This document shows, one piece after another, positions 1 through 9,479 of a DNA stretch of 64,000 nt. Position 1 is the first letter of the stretch, and every line of letters begins with the position of its first letter. Source of the DNA: JBMOMT01 sp049324835 (lineage in GTDB: Bacteria; Chloroflexota; Anaerolineae; CAYNKW01); assembly GCA_049324835.1 (NCBI GenBank), contig JBMOMT010000003.1, forward strand, positions 1 to 64,000, written 5' to 3'. The position numbers were made by a program, and so were the translations under genes. Under the pieces are notes generated by a model. It saw nothing but the letters and a program-made list of their open reading frames with translations, made no database searches and was not told the DNA's origin.

Positions 1-768
1 CAGAGTAGGTACCCCAAGAGCCGACGACCGAAAAGCCCGGATTGGCGTTGTCCACGATGACTTCCACCGGCGCGAGGGTGACTGTGGGTGTGGCGGTCGG
101 TGTGGCGGTGGCAGTGGGTGTGGCCGAGTTGTTGGGCGTGGCGGTGGGGGTGGGTGTCGCAGTCGGGGTAGCCGTGGGCGTAGCCGTCGATGTCTCGGCA
201 GGCGTGTTTGTGGGTGTAACTGTCGGCGTCGGCGAATGGGTGGGCGTGACCGTGGGTGTGGGTGTGGGTGTCTGGGAGGATTGGAGCACCCAACGGACCG
301 CATCGGCGACGACGTAGCCGTTGGCGTCGTCTGAGACCTGGACGGTGGCGGTGTTACCGGCGTCGAAGGCAAAGACGCCCAGACTGTACCAGTAGCCGCC
401 GCCGGGAGCGCCTCTGAGGTTGAGTCGGAGAGTGTCTGAGCCCTGGGCATGGTTGATGGTCCAGGGCATATCGGTGGCGTTGATGGAGGCGGTCATGTAC
501 CAGATGAACACCTCATAGTCGCCGGTTGCCGGGAGGTTGGGGCGGAAGGTGGCTACATCGTTGCCCGAGCCGTTGGTATTGTAACGAAAGCTGCTGCCAT
601 AGTAAGGGTAGCTGCTGCCAGAGTAGGTACCCCAAGAGCCGACGACCGAAAAGCCCGGATTGGCGTTGTCCACGATGACTTCCACCGGCGCGAGGGTGAC
701 TGTGGGTGTGGCGGTCGGTGTGGCGGTGGCAGTGGGTGTGGCCGAACTGTTGGGCGTGGCGGTGGGAG
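1..768 (-). repeat. 206-codon tandem domain repeat in the secreted protein gene
   Basis: About 150 bp at 1-150 recur almost unchanged at 619-768, an offset of 618 bp, which is exactly 206 codons. The repeated stretch covers the start of the Golvesin-like domain and the Thr-Pro linker before it. Few base differences are visible, so the duplication is recent or kept homogeneous by recombination. The second unit is cut by the window edge, and more copies may follow. Confidence 0.9.
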
Positions 769-3256
769 TTGGAGTGACGGTGGGTGTGGGGGTCTCACCG
801 GCCTGGGGAGCGTGGATGGTCAGTCCTTCGTTGCTGATGATCTGGATGTGCTCGGCGCCGCCGGCATCGCGGGCATAGTTGATGACCGCCGTCATGCCCT
901 GGGCGGTGACGTGCAGGTTACGCACGACGAATTGCCCGCCCATCACCGGCGCGATGGTGACATCGGCGCCGTCCACGGTCAGGCCCAGAGCGCCCTTGAG
1001 CAGCCAGGTGGTGGCGATGGTGGGCTCGATATAGATGGACGATTCCAGAAAGCGGCCGGGAACCTGGCCATTCCACTCCATCATGGTTTCGTAGGGCCCC
1101 AGTTCGGCCCAGCGATCCAGATAGATGTTGGTGTATGGATCGCCCTGGGCGGCCTGCCCCAGGCGGTAATAGCCCAGAGGCGGGATCACCGGCGGCACGC
1201 CATCGAGAAAGCCGCCCTGCATGACAAAGCCGTTGGTCCAACTGCTGCTGATGCCCCAGCGACCGGGCCAGGCAAAGGTTTCACTATCGGTGCTCAGCCA
1301 GTGGACGTCGCCCTGTGGCTCGTAAAAACCGCCGGTGGTGTAGGTGTTCAGCATGGCCGGCAGGCGGGCGATGTCCATATCACGCTGCAGGAAAGGCAGC
1401 ACGGTCTGGCACCACTTGTCCAGGTAATACTCGCCGTTGTTGCGGCTGGCGCTACGTTGATCGGCGATGGGGGCGTAAAAGCCCAGGCCGCCGTGCCAAA
1501 AGGCAGCGTCAAAGGCGGCCTTCATGGGCGCCACGTAATTGTCTAGCAGGGCCTGCGCTTCGGCCGGGCGGCCCAGCGCGCTGAGGATCTCGGCGGCGTC
1601 CTGGTAGGCATAGATGGCCTGGGCGGTCTCGGCGGGATACTCGCCCTGGATGCTTTCCAGATCGGCCATGGGGATGAGCAGATTGGGAAAGAGGTCGCCA
1701 TCCTGGCCGTACTGGGCGTCGTATTGCGCATCGAAGCGTTGGAGTGCGGCCAGGGCATCGTCGAAGGCGGTTTGCTGGCTCTGGAGAAAGCTCAGGTCGC
1801 CGGTGATACGATAGATGTTGGCCAGCCCGGTGAGATATTCGGCGGTCGAGTAGGCATCGGAGAACTGCCAGCGCTGGGCCAGGCGGCCATCGGGCAGGTA
1901 GTAAAAGGTATCCACGATGTTGCCCTGGTACCAGGACGGCACCGCATCGTAGCCGCCGTCGGCCTTCCACCAATAGTTGCCCTGCGGCGACGACGTGTAG
2001 CGATAATCACCAAACTGCACCAACATATCCTCGAAGGCGGTCACAAAGGCATCGGGTAAAAGCTCGGGCACGACCGAGATGGGGATGAGGGTGTCGGGCG
2101 CGTAAACCACGGCCTTGTCGACGGCATAGACCCGCCCGCCGGGGTTGATGAGGTAGGTATTGAATAGATTGGAGATAAAGTTGACGAATTTAAAAGCCGG
2201 CAGGTCGGGGACATCGACGGTGGGCAGTTGATCCAGCGCCGCGGCGCGCTGCGCCCGCAGAGCGTCCATCAGGCCGGCGGGGTCGGCGCGATCGGCGGCT
2301 CCCAAAACGACGTTGCCGATGTAGAAATGTTGGCTGGACTGGGCAATGGTCGCCACGGCCACGAGTGCATCGTGGGCGCCGGGGGCCACCTGACCGTCCA
2401 GCGAATCGGCGTCGAGGTAGGCATCGAAGGAGAGGTTGTTGGCGCTCCAGCTCTGCAGCGGCTGGCTGGCATAGAGATACACCGGCACCGGCTGGCCGTA
2501 GGCGAGTTCGTCGGAGGTATCCAGGCGCGCCAGGCCCTCGATGGCCGCGTCGGCGGCGCGGTAGCCCACGCTGGTATCGGGCGTGTTGCGGTACTCGACG
2601 GCGTAACGATAGGCCAGCGCCGGTTCCAGATCGGAAGCCACGATGAGGCGGGCGTCGCTGGGATCGTCGATGCTCACCTCTATCACGCCGACGACCTCAA
2701 AATCGCCGGTGGCGATGTGGCTCAGCCGCACCGTGACCTGGCGACCCAACACGCTGGCCGTGTAGCCGATGTATTCCGGGGCCAGGGTATAGGCGGTGAT
2801 GGCGCCTTCGGAGAACCATGCCCGCTGCGCCGAACCGCCAGAGCCGATGACCAGTCCGAGCTTGGTCACGTAGGCCAGGCTGTGGATATCGCGCCCCTTG
2901 ATGCGCATGATGTCACCCTGGGCCACGCCGGAGAGGCTGGCCGGGTCGGAGAAGGCAAAAGTGTTGGCCACGCCGTTGTAACCGGCCAGGGCCACGGCTC
3001 CCTGCTCGCCCAGGAAGGACATCCAATCCCAGGGAAAGCTGCCGTCGGGCGTGGCGATGGTGACCTCGTAAGCGGCCGGCTCCCAGGCGGCGGTATAGGT
3101 TACGCCGCGCCGCCCGGAAAAGGTATAACTGTTGGGCGTCAGATCGTCGAAAGGTGGATCGGCGTGGGTGATGGTTGGAACGAACAAGGGCAGAAGCGTG
3201 AGCAGCATCGTTGCGGCCACGGCAGTTGCCAGGGTGCGTTTGATAGACGTTGACAT
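1..3256 (-). CDS. Large secreted protein, hydrolase-like core with tandem Golvesin-type C-terminal domains (partial)
   Basis: The reading frame is open from ATG 3256 to the window edge, at least 1085 residues, and continues outside. An AGGAGG site lies 6 bases before the ATG. Residues 1-30 form a signal peptide ending near ITHA, so the protein is exported. The middle is rich in Trp and Tyr and contains stretches such as YWWKADGGYDAVPSWYQ and QGEYPAETAQAIYAY, resembling alpha/alpha-toroid glycoside hydrolases; this is a weak family guess. The C-terminal part has a Thr-Pro linker, then a domain with VDNANPGFSVVGSWGTYSG and DDANGYVVADAVRW, typical of the Golvesin/Xly carbohydrate-binding-like domain. 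After another Thr-Pro linker the same domain starts again. Probable role: binding and processing an extracellular polymer. No substrate can be named from sequence. Confidence 0.8.
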   Translation of the reverse strand, partial: MSTSIKRTLATAVAATMLLTLLPLFVPTITHADPPFDDLTPNSYTFSGRRGVTYTAAWEPAAYEVTIATPDGSFPWDWMSFLGEQGAVALAGYNGVANTFAFSDPASLSGVAQGDIMRIKGRDIHSLAYVTKLGLVIGSGGSAQRAWFSEGAITAYTLAPEYIGYTASVLGRQVTVRLSHIATGDFEVVGVIEVSIDDPSDARLIVASDLEPALAYRYAVEYRNTPDTSVGYRAADAAIEGLARLDTSDELAYGQPVPVYLYASQPLQSWSANNLSFDAYLDADSLDGQVAPGAHDALVAVATIAQSSQHFYIGNVVLGAADRADPAGLMDALRAQRAAALDQLPTVDVPDLPAFKFVNFISNLFNTYLINPGGRVYAVDKAVVYAPDTLIPISVVPELLPDAFVTAFEDMLVQFGDYRYTSSPQGNYWWKADGGYDAVPSWYQGNIVDTFYYLPDGRLAQRWQFSDAYSTAEYLTGLANIYRITGDLSFLQSQQTAFDDALAALQRFDAQYDAQYGQDGDLFPNLLIPMADLESIQGEYPAETAQAIYAYQDAAEILSALGRPAEAQALLDNYVAPMKAAFDAAFWHGGLGFYAPIADQRSASRNNGEYYLDKWCQTVLPFLQRDMDIARLPAMLNTYTTGGFYEPQGDVHWLSTDSETFAWPGRWGISSSWTNGFVMQGGFLDGVPPVIPPLGYYRLGQAAQGDPYTNIYLDRWAELGPYETMMEWNGQVPGRFLESSIYIEPTIATTWLLKGALGLTVDGADVTIAPVMGGQFVVRNLHVTAQGMTAVINYARDAGGAEHIQIISNEGLTIHAPQAGETPTPTVTPTPTATPNSSATPTATATPTATPTVTLAPVEVIVDNANPGFSVVGSWGTYSGSSYPYYGSSFRYNTNGSGNDVATFRPNLPATGDYEVFIWYMTASINATDMPWTINHAQGSDTLRLNLRGAPGGGYWYSLGVFAFDAGNTATVQVSDDANGYVVADAVRWVLQSSQTPTPTPTVTPTHSPTPTVTPTNTPAETSTATPTATPTATPTPTATPNNSATPTATATPTATPTVTLAPVEVIVDNANPGFSVVGSWGTYS

Positions 3257-3339
3257 GAGGGGCCTCCTGAAAGGTTTATCTGCCGGTTTGGGCCGGTTGA
3301 TCGGATCAGTACTTTTGCAGATTTTACCAGGCGAGTCAC

Positions 3340-3426
3340 ACGGTAGACTTTTACCGCCGAGGCGCAGAGCGTGCAGAGATTTTTATGGGTTTTCTCGGCG
3401 CACTCGGCGTCTCTGCGGTGAAGAAT
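3340..3426. repeat. Imperfect inverted repeat of the CCGCAGAGACGCC type
   Basis: The 187-bp gap between two minus-strand genes holds a left arm near ACCGCCGAGGCGCAGAGCG and a right arm whose complement begins TTCACCGCAGAGACGCCGAG. A related pair of arms sits near 41597-41665 upstream of ilvD. It looks like a dispersed non-coding repeat. No clear promoter or terminator is seen in the rest of the gap. Confidence 0.45.
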
Positions 3427-3443
3427 AAAGACGCGCCGGGTAG

Positions 3444-4574
3444 TTACTGGAATTGCATGATTTCGAAAATAGCCTCACCGTCGAAACGGATCGTTTGTGA
3501 TGTCTCGACGCTGGCGTCTGCCTGGGCCGCCAGGCGCAAGTACGAGCCTTTGCCCAGCAAACGGCGGGCCAGTTGGCCCAGGATCGGTTTGCCCAGCAAA
3601 AGATAAAAGGCGATCTCGGCTGCCTGCCGGGGCCATTTCTGGCGGAACGGCGGCGAAGCGAAATCCAACGCCTCCATCACCTGGCCTGGCGCCAGCGATA
3701 CCCTGGCCCGATAACTAGCCATCGTGGCCGACAGGTCAAGCCGGCATGGGTAACGCACGCCGGTGATCGGCTCGGCGATGGACGATGCGGCTTGAACGGC
3801 GACCTGCGGCTCGCCGGGCAGAATTTCACCACCGGCGATGAGCAGGAACGGCCTGATATGAACCGGCTCCGGGCCGCGGCCGACCACATCGCCAAACACC
3901 ACGGCCTGGCTGCCGCTGCCATCAAAGAGCCGCCCCCAGTACCAGTGACTGAAAGCATCGGCCAGGACGAAATTGCCCCAGTTATGATCGTGATAACCCA
4001 CGCCCTGCACGGTTTGGGTCTGGCCGTCCAGCGTCAGCGTGCCCGTGACCTGGGCCCGGGGCAGGGGCACCACCCATTTGAAAAAATGGCCGCTGGCCTG
4101 GTCGAAAAAGAGATAGCCGCTGCCGGGCCGCCAGCCGGGCAGGCGGCTCTGGTAGGTCAGCCCGGCGGCGATCTCGCCCTGGCGCAGGCTCAGGGTGTAA
4201 CGGCCGGCGTCCTGAGCCACGGCGCGGCAGCCGCCGATCTGCACGTCGCAGTGATCGGCGGCGGCGCGGTATTCGGCCCGCGAGTAGCGTCCGATGAAAA
4301 GTCGCGATTTTCCACCCGGCGGCGTGAGACGGATATCGACCGTGGGTTTGTGATCCACGGCGTTGTAGAGCGACGAGTGCAGAATGACCACCAGCCGGTA
4401 GCCGTTGTCCAGCGCCGCGTCGAAATACCACCACTCGAAAAAATCGCGCTCCGGGCGGTAATGATCGCCGTCCTCATCGGGCGGCAGGCCCACCTGCGGC
4501 GACCAGAGTGGGCTCAGAGAAGGATCGAACAACCGGCGATAGCTGGCCGCCGGGTAGCGTGCTTTAGGTCCCAT
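3444..4574 (-). CDS. CrtC-like (carotenoid 1,2-hydratase / lipocalin-fold) family protein
   Basis: 376 residues. The protein shows hallmarks of the CrtC/AttH-type double-lipocalin family: FFEWWYFDAALDNG near residue 45, GVGYHDHNWGNF and HWYWGRLF in the middle, and no obvious signal peptide. Characterised members add water to carotenoid double bonds, but many homologues have no known substrate, so a carotenoid role is only a possibility. The ATG overlaps the stop of the upstream PEP-utilising enzyme by 11 bases, indicating translational coupling. It is the last gene of a long minus-strand operon that also encodes a UbiA prenyltransferase and a geranylgeranyl-reductase-type flavoprotein, which supports an isoprenoid or lipid substrate. 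Confidence 0.75.
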   Translation of the reverse strand: MGPKARYPAASYRRLFDPSLSPLWSPQVGLPPDEDGDHYRPERDFFEWWYFDAALDNGYRLVVILHSSLYNAVDHKPTVDIRLTPPGGKSRLFIGRYSRAEYRAAADHCDVQIGGCRAVAQDAGRYTLSLRQGEIAAGLTYQSRLPGWRPGSGYLFFDQASGHFFKWVVPLPRAQVTGTLTLDGQTQTVQGVGYHDHNWGNFVLADAFSHWYWGRLFDGSGSQAVVFGDVVGRGPEPVHIRPFLLIAGGEILPGEPQVAVQAASSIAEPITGVRYPCRLDLSATMASYRARVSLAPGQVMEALDFASPPFRQKWPRQAAEIAFYLLLGKPILGQLARRLLGKGSYLRLAAQADASVETSQTIRFDGEAIFEIMQFQ

Positions 4575-7170
4575 TCAAAAGCCTCACCGTGCCGCTGTAG
4601 GCATCGACCTCGATCAGTTGGCCGGTGCGGATGGTCTGCGTGGCCCCACGCACGTTGAGCACGGCGGGCAGGCCGTACTCTCGGGCCACGATAGCGCCGT
4701 GGGAGAGCAGCCCGCCCACCTCGGTGATCAGCGCACCGGCGTTGAGCAGCAGCGGCGCCCAGGCCGGATTGGTGGAGTGGGTCACCAGGATCTCGCCGGG
4801 TTTCAGGTGTGTCGATTCCTGCAGATGTCGCACCACCCGCGCCCGTCCGGTGGTGCGACCCGCGCTCGCGGCCACGCCGTGCAATTCTATCCCCTCGTCG
4901 GTCGGCCTTCCTGGCCGCTGACCGTTGCCCGGCAGGCTCAGAGGGTGGAGCGATCCATCGCGCCGTTGTTCGATGATCCGGGGCCGGGCTGTCTGGGCTG
5001 TCTGCTGGTACTGCTCACGCTGCTGGATCGCCAGCCGGGCCGTCGCTGCCGGGTCGGCCGATGGCTCCAGAGCGGCCCACATCTGCTGCGTGCTGAGGTA
5101 GAACAGATCGCTCGTCTGGGCCAGTGCGCCCCGCTCGACGAGCCGGGAAGCCAGGGCAAGGTAGAGGGTTCGCAGATGACCATGCGCCGCGACAAAGGCA
5201 TATTTGACGTTTTCCCGGATCACGCTGTAGCGCTGCGCCCAGTGGAGCAGAATTCGAAAGAACAGGCCGCGAGGGGTCAGGCTCAGCCGGCGATGCATGA
5301 TCTGGCTGGCCTGTTCCCGCCTTTCTTGAGCCTCTGGGCGCGGGTCTGCCGGGCTGTTCTGCCGGGCGCGCAGGTGGCTTTGCACCAGCGAGAGCACATA
5401 ACCCGGTTCTTCGCGCCAGTGGGGATAGGCTAATTCGAACTCACGCAGGCTGGCGTGGCCATGACGGTCCAAAAAACGTGCCAGGGCGCGCGTGAAACGA
5501 TGATCGGCGGGCAGGCTGCTGGCCCACCCGCTCAGGGCCTGGGGTGACGTTGCCAGCAGGCTGGCGACCAGGGTTTCATCGCCGGCGATCTCGTCGGCCA
5601 GGGCGGCCAGATCGCGGCCCATCTCGGCGCTCGCCATGCCGGACAGGCCCGCCATCAGGTGGGCTGTCTCGATCTGACCCTCACCCCAGCGACCCACCAG
5701 CTTGTCTAACAGGCTGTAGAGCAGCGCGGCAAAGACAGTGACTGCCAGGTGGGTGGCCATCACCCGTTTCCCGATGGCCTGCCACTGTTCGATTTCATCG
5801 CGTAATGCTTCGTCGGGCAGTGTCTGGGGCAACGGCGCCCGGCGCAACTCACCCGGTATGGCGGCGACGAGCCTCTCGGCCTGGCGTGGCAGCACGGGAA
5901 TGAGCAGCAGCGAGCGCAGGCCGGTTTCGGCCACTGCCAGGGCGGCGAGGCCACGTTCCACGAGGCCGGTGCGATCGCTGCCATTCTGGGAGAGGTGGCT
6001 GGGAAAAAAGCGGCGCATCAGTCGTTGGAACTGGCTCTGGTTAAAATAGACCCGCCCGAAAAAGTGGCCAAAGAGGCCCGCTGCCGGGTAACGACGCACA
6101 CCCACGCGGCGCAGGAAGGAACGAAAGGCGTCGTTGCCCAGCGGCTCCAACACCGACCAGGTGAGTGGGGTAACGGCGTCGGGTATCACTTCGCCCACGT
6201 TGTCGTCGGTCCAGATCTCTGTGCCCCGCGCTTGTGCGCGACGCAACAGGGCGGCCATGTCCAACTGACCATCGGCGGTGACAAAATCGGGCTGCGCCAG
6301 GGTCGTTACAGGACGGCTTTGCAGCAGGTAAATCCGACCATGGCTGCACGCCCACTCGATATCTTGCGGGCAGCCAAAATGATCCTGCGCCCCGGCGGCC
6401 AGACGGGCTACCTGTTCGAGCTGGTCGGCGTCCAGAACCGGCTGGCCGACGCGTGTGGCGGCGGTTTCGAGGGGCTTCAGGCTGTGCCTGTCCAGCCGGT
6501 AGCGATCCGGCGTGACCTGTCCGGAGACGAGCGCCTCACCCAGGCCGGCTACGGCTTCGATCACGATCTCGTCGGCGCCGCTGACGGGGTTCACGGTAAA
6601 GGCCACGCCGGCGCAGTCGGCGGTCAGCATGTGCTGCACGATGACAGCCAGTGCAATGTCGGGGTCGCCAGAGCGCATGCGGCTGCGATAACTCGAGGCG
6701 CGGGCCGTCCAGAGGGAGGCCCAGCAGCGTTTGATGCTCTCCATCAGGGCCGATTCGTCACGCACGTCGAGGATGGTATCGTGCTGCCCGGCAAAGGAGG
6801 CGTCGGCGGTGTCTTCGGCCAGGGCCGAGGAACGGATGGCCAATGGCGTGCCGGGTTTGCTGCCGGTCAGCTTGTGGTAAGCGCCGAGCACGGCGCAGTG
6901 GACATCGAGGGGCAGATCGACGCTGACGATGAGGCGCCGGATGTGATCGGCTTTTTGCTCGTCGGACAGATCGGTGCGGGCCAGTGTGGCCCGGATCGGG
7001 TCGGCCAGGCCGTGGGCGGCGAGGTGGCGGCGATAGGCCTCGGTGGTCAGGCAAAAGCCGTGTGGCACGGCGAAACCGGCCTGGGCCAGACGGGCCAGGT
7101 TGTGGGCCTTGCCGCCCACCAGGGGCAGACTATCGGGCGTGATTTGATCAAAAAAGCAGACAAAGGTCAA
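4564..7170 (-). CDS. PEP/pyruvate-binding phosphotransferase-like enzyme (PEP synthase / rifampin phosphotransferase superfamily)
   Basis: 868 residues with the three-part layout of this superfamily. The N-terminal ATP-grasp PPDK_N domain (about 1-300) includes VGGKAHNLARL, IRSSALAEDTADASFAGQHD and QDIEWA. A variable middle follows. The C-terminal swivelling phosphohistidine domain has GGLLSHGAIVAREYGLPAV, with the catalytic histidine near residue 824. It lacks the C-terminal TIM barrel of true PEP synthase, so it resembles rifampin phosphotransferase and related enzymes that move phosphate from ATP to a small molecule. The start is TTG 7170, with AGGAGG about 10 bases upstream overlapping the end of the flavoprotein gene. 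The real acceptor is unknown; the operon context suggests a lipid or glycan precursor. Confidence 0.8.
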   Translation of the reverse strand: MTFVCFFDQITPDSLPLVGGKAHNLARLAQAGFAVPHGFCLTTEAYRRHLAAHGLADPIRATLARTDLSDEQKADHIRRLIVSVDLPLDVHCAVLGAYHKLTGSKPGTPLAIRSSALAEDTADASFAGQHDTILDVRDESALMESIKRCWASLWTARASSYRSRMRSGDPDIALAVIVQHMLTADCAGVAFTVNPVSGADEIVIEAVAGLGEALVSGQVTPDRYRLDRHSLKPLETAATRVGQPVLDADQLEQVARLAAGAQDHFGCPQDIEWACSHGRIYLLQSRPVTTLAQPDFVTADGQLDMAALLRRAQARGTEIWTDDNVGEVIPDAVTPLTWSVLEPLGNDAFRSFLRRVGVRRYPAAGLFGHFFGRVYFNQSQFQRLMRRFFPSHLSQNGSDRTGLVERGLAALAVAETGLRSLLLIPVLPRQAERLVAAIPGELRRAPLPQTLPDEALRDEIEQWQAIGKRVMATHLAVTVFAALLYSLLDKLVGRWGEGQIETAHLMAGLSGMASAEMGRDLAALADEIAGDETLVASLLATSPQALSGWASSLPADHRFTRALARFLDRHGHASLREFELAYPHWREEPGYVLSLVQSHLRARQNSPADPRPEAQERREQASQIMHRRLSLTPRGLFFRILLHWAQRYSVIRENVKYAFVAAHGHLRTLYLALASRLVERGALAQTSDLFYLSTQQMWAALEPSADPAATARLAIQQREQYQQTAQTARPRIIEQRRDGSLHPLSLPGNGQRPGRPTDEGIELHGVAASAGRTTGRARVVRHLQESTHLKPGEILVTHSTNPAWAPLLLNAGALITEVGGLLSHGAIVAREYGLPAVLNVRGATQTIRTGQLIEVDAYSGTVRLLNGT

Positions 7171-7174
7171 GGGA

Positions 7175-8347
7175 TCAATTCCTCCTGCATGTGTCCGATG
7201 TGCTCTGGCTTTTGAGGAGCGGGTAAAGCAGCAACTGAAGCTTTTGCAGGCGACTCAACCCCTCGCCCAGGAACAATACCTGCATCAGTTTGGCAAAAAA
7301 GTTGGGATCAAAACGGGATGCGGGCAGGAAAAACTGGGTCAGACGATGTTGTAACCGTAGGATCTTGAAACGCTCGGTTGCCTGCCAGTGCCGTTGATAC
7401 TGGGCCAAAAACTCGGCGGCAAAGGTTTCCTGGGTCAATGCCTGGTGAACCACCTCGGCGGCAATGCCGGCGGCGACGATGCCGTTGGTGATGCCGGCCT
7501 CGGTCATCGGATCGACCATGCCGGCGGCGTCACCCACGGCCAGCATGGAGGTGTGGACGATGCGCTCTGCCGGCGCTGCCGGTATGAACGCGCCGGCGCG
7601 GCGCGAAATGTTTCGCCCACGCAGCAGGGGATGGCTCTCTACGAAACGGCGCAGGTGATGCTCCAGCTGGCGGCTGGTTTTGCCCCTGGAGGGCAGGCAG
7701 ATCAGGCCCACGTTCAACAGGTCGCGTTTGGGGAACAGCCAGGCGTACCCCCAGGGCGCGATCTGACTGCCAAAGTGCACCTCGTAATTCTCCAGGGGGC
7801 AGCCCGGCCAATCCAATTCATAGATGAGGCCGGCAGCGGCGGTGTTGGGTCGCCGTTGGAAGCCAAAACCAAAGAGTTTGTGGGCCAGGGTATGGGCGCC
7901 ATCGGCAAAGACGACGATCCGGGTGCGCAATACCGTTTCCTGCCGGGTCTTTTGACTCACCACCCGCACCCGAAGGTCGCCCGGCGCGATCAGTTCCACC
8001 TGCCGCACCAGCGCCCGAATCTGGAGTTCGGCCCCGGCAGCGGCTGCCTGCTGGCTCAGGTGACGATCGTACTCGCGCCGCAGGAGGGTGACGTGCGGTT
8101 TGGTGATGGTCGTCACACCCCAGGGAAAGTGGTGCTCACGACGCACCAGGCGTTTATGAATGATCTGCGAGGGAACCCGGATCAGCTCGGCGTCGTCGCC
8201 TTCGATGCCGCCGCCGCAGACGTTGCTCTGGCCGCCAAAGTCGTCCCGTTCCAGCAGGGCCACTCGCCAGCCCTGGAGGGCGATGGCCTGAGCGGTGGCG
8301 CTGCCGGCAGGTCCGGCTCCGATGACGAGGGTATCATAATCGAACAT
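7175..8347 (-). CDS. Geranylgeranyl reductase family FAD-dependent oxidoreductase
   Basis: 390 residues. The N-terminal Rossmann motif VIGAGPAGSATAQAIA (residues 8-23) binds FAD, followed by ERDDFGGQSNVCGGGIE as in ChlP/GGR-type reductases. The second FAD motif is MLAVGDAAGMVDPMTEAGI, with the GD and the PMTEAGI loop typical of the family. Members saturate prenyl chains of chlorophyll, menaquinone or archaeal ether lipids; others act as halogenases or hydroxylases. The preceding gene is a UbiA prenyltransferase, 22 bases away, so a prenylated product whose chain is then reduced is a plausible inference. The gene starts with ATG 8347, with GGGAGA at long spacing. Confidence 0.85.
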   Translation of the reverse strand: MFDYDTLVIGAGPAGSATAQAIALQGWRVALLERDDFGGQSNVCGGGIEGDDAELIRVPSQIIHKRLVRREHHFPWGVTTITKPHVTLLRREYDRHLSQQAAAAGAELQIRALVRQVELIAPGDLRVRVVSQKTRQETVLRTRIVVFADGAHTLAHKLFGFGFQRRPNTAAAGLIYELDWPGCPLENYEVHFGSQIAPWGYAWLFPKRDLLNVGLICLPSRGKTSRQLEHHLRRFVESHPLLRGRNISRRAGAFIPAAPAERIVHTSMLAVGDAAGMVDPMTEAGITNGIVAAGIAAEVVHQALTQETFAAEFLAQYQRHWQATERFKILRLQHRLTQFFLPASRFDPNFFAKLMQVLFLGEGLSRLQKLQLLLYPLLKSQSTSDTCRRN

Positions 8348-8369
8348 GGAGTGTTTTGTTCTCCCTTGG

Positions 8370-9479
8370 TCAGGCCCTGACGCTTTGCAACCAGGCGAGC
8401 AATGGGCGGATGGGCCAGGCGGCGGCCCAGCGCCGGGGCGAATAAAGGCCGTACAGCAGGCTGAGAATCAATAGAAAAACGACGTTGGGCCAGTAAAGCA
8501 GCGTCATCCAACCGGCCAGGTAGAGCGGTGTCAGCACCGAGGGCAATGGATGATGGATGACGTGCAGCGCATCTCGCACGCGGGCCTGGCGCGCCTCGTC
8601 GTAAGGATCGTGGGCCGCCAAATGGCCCTGGCGCAGCGCGCGCCACGAGCGCCCAACCGTCAACGCCAGGAGCGGCAGGTAGAGCAGCAGCGGCGGCCAG
8701 GCCGGGGCCACCTGCCAGCCTGCCAGTGGCAGCGTTGCTGTGGGCAGTTTCAGGAGCAGCAGCGCCATCACGCCGCCCAGAGCCAGTCGCTCGATCTCCA
8801 GGCTGGCGGCGTAGACCCTTTGCACGGCGCGGTAGCCGTGCCGCACGGCAAACGTGCCGGTGGCGGTGGTGGTATCGTGGACCCAATCGCGCATCTGGTG
8901 GCCCACATCGGACGAGAGCCCGCGGGCCGTGGCGAACAGCACAAATACCAGCGCTCCCCAACTCAGCGGCTGCCCAAAAGCCGCAAACAGCAGCGCCGTG
9001 GGCAACGTCTGCTGGGCGGCGACCGTCGTTGCCAGGCCGATGGCTCCTCGCTCCTTGAGGCGCAGCGGCGGCAGCGAATAAAACGTGGCAGCCAACGTCC
9101 ACAGGAGCCACAGCAGAGCGAACCAGGGTCGGCTCAGGAAAGGCAGGCCGAACAGCGAGCCAACGAGCCATGTCGCCGCCACGATGAGCGCCGCTTTGCC
9201 TCTGTTCACATTCTGGAAGGCGTTGGACTTGCCGTGACGCCGGTCGAGTTCCTGGTCGGCCAGGTCGTTGATCAGATAACCGTAGCCGGTCATGATGGTG
9301 CTGAACAGGACGAACGATCCCACCCGCCCGATAAAGCTCAGGCTGAACAGTCGCTGGCTGAGGGCGAGGTAAAACAGGCCGGCCAGGTTTTGCCAGATCG
9401 AGTTATAACGCAGGATGCCCCAGTTGCGCCAGGAGAGCAGCGCCAGGGCCTGGGGTTTGTCACTCCTGACCGATGACAT
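8370..9479 (-). CDS. UbiA-family prenyltransferase
   Basis: 369 residues, an integral membrane enzyme with about nine hydrophobic segments. The first Asp-rich motif is NDLADQELD at residues 71-79 and the second is DVGHQMRDWVHD at 191-202, both binding Mg-diphosphate in UbiA enzymes. The family attaches a polyprenyl chain to an aromatic ring, a sugar or glycerol phosphate. ATG 9479 is preferred because GGGAGAGG lies 5 bases upstream; this gives a 20-base overlap with the flippase gene. A longer reading from 9554 has no ribosome site and lies inside the upstream gene. The substrate cannot be read from the sequence. The adjacent reductase gene hints at a lipid whose prenyl chain becomes saturated. 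Confidence 0.85.
   Translation of the reverse strand: MSSVRSDKPQALALLSWRNWGILRYNSIWQNLAGLFYLALSQRLFSLSFIGRVGSFVLFSTIMTGYGYLINDLADQELDRRHGKSNAFQNVNRGKAALIVAATWLVGSLFGLPFLSRPWFALLWLLWTLAATFYSLPPLRLKERGAIGLATTVAAQQTLPTALLFAAFGQPLSWGALVFVLFATARGLSSDVGHQMRDWVHDTTTATGTFAVRHGYRAVQRVYAASLEIERLALGGVMALLLLKLPTATLPLAGWQVAPAWPPLLLYLPLLALTVGRSWRALRQGHLAAHDPYDEARQARVRDALHVIHHPLPSVLTPLYLAGWMTLLYWPNVVFLLILSLLYGLYSPRRWAAAWPIRPLLAWLQSVRA

Noticed and set aside
60..290. Short GTGGG-type repeats that might be a CRISPR or satellite
   Set aside because: They encode Thr-Pro linkers in the secreted protein, with no spacers or regular repeat unit.
449..1546. Plus-strand open frame of 365 codons, with other long antisense frames at 2228-3253, 5995-7215, 34044-35114 and 35235-36716
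   Set aside because: All lie opposite clear genes and have the repetitive Gly/Val/His make-up of shadow frames. None has a ribosome site or a recognised domain.
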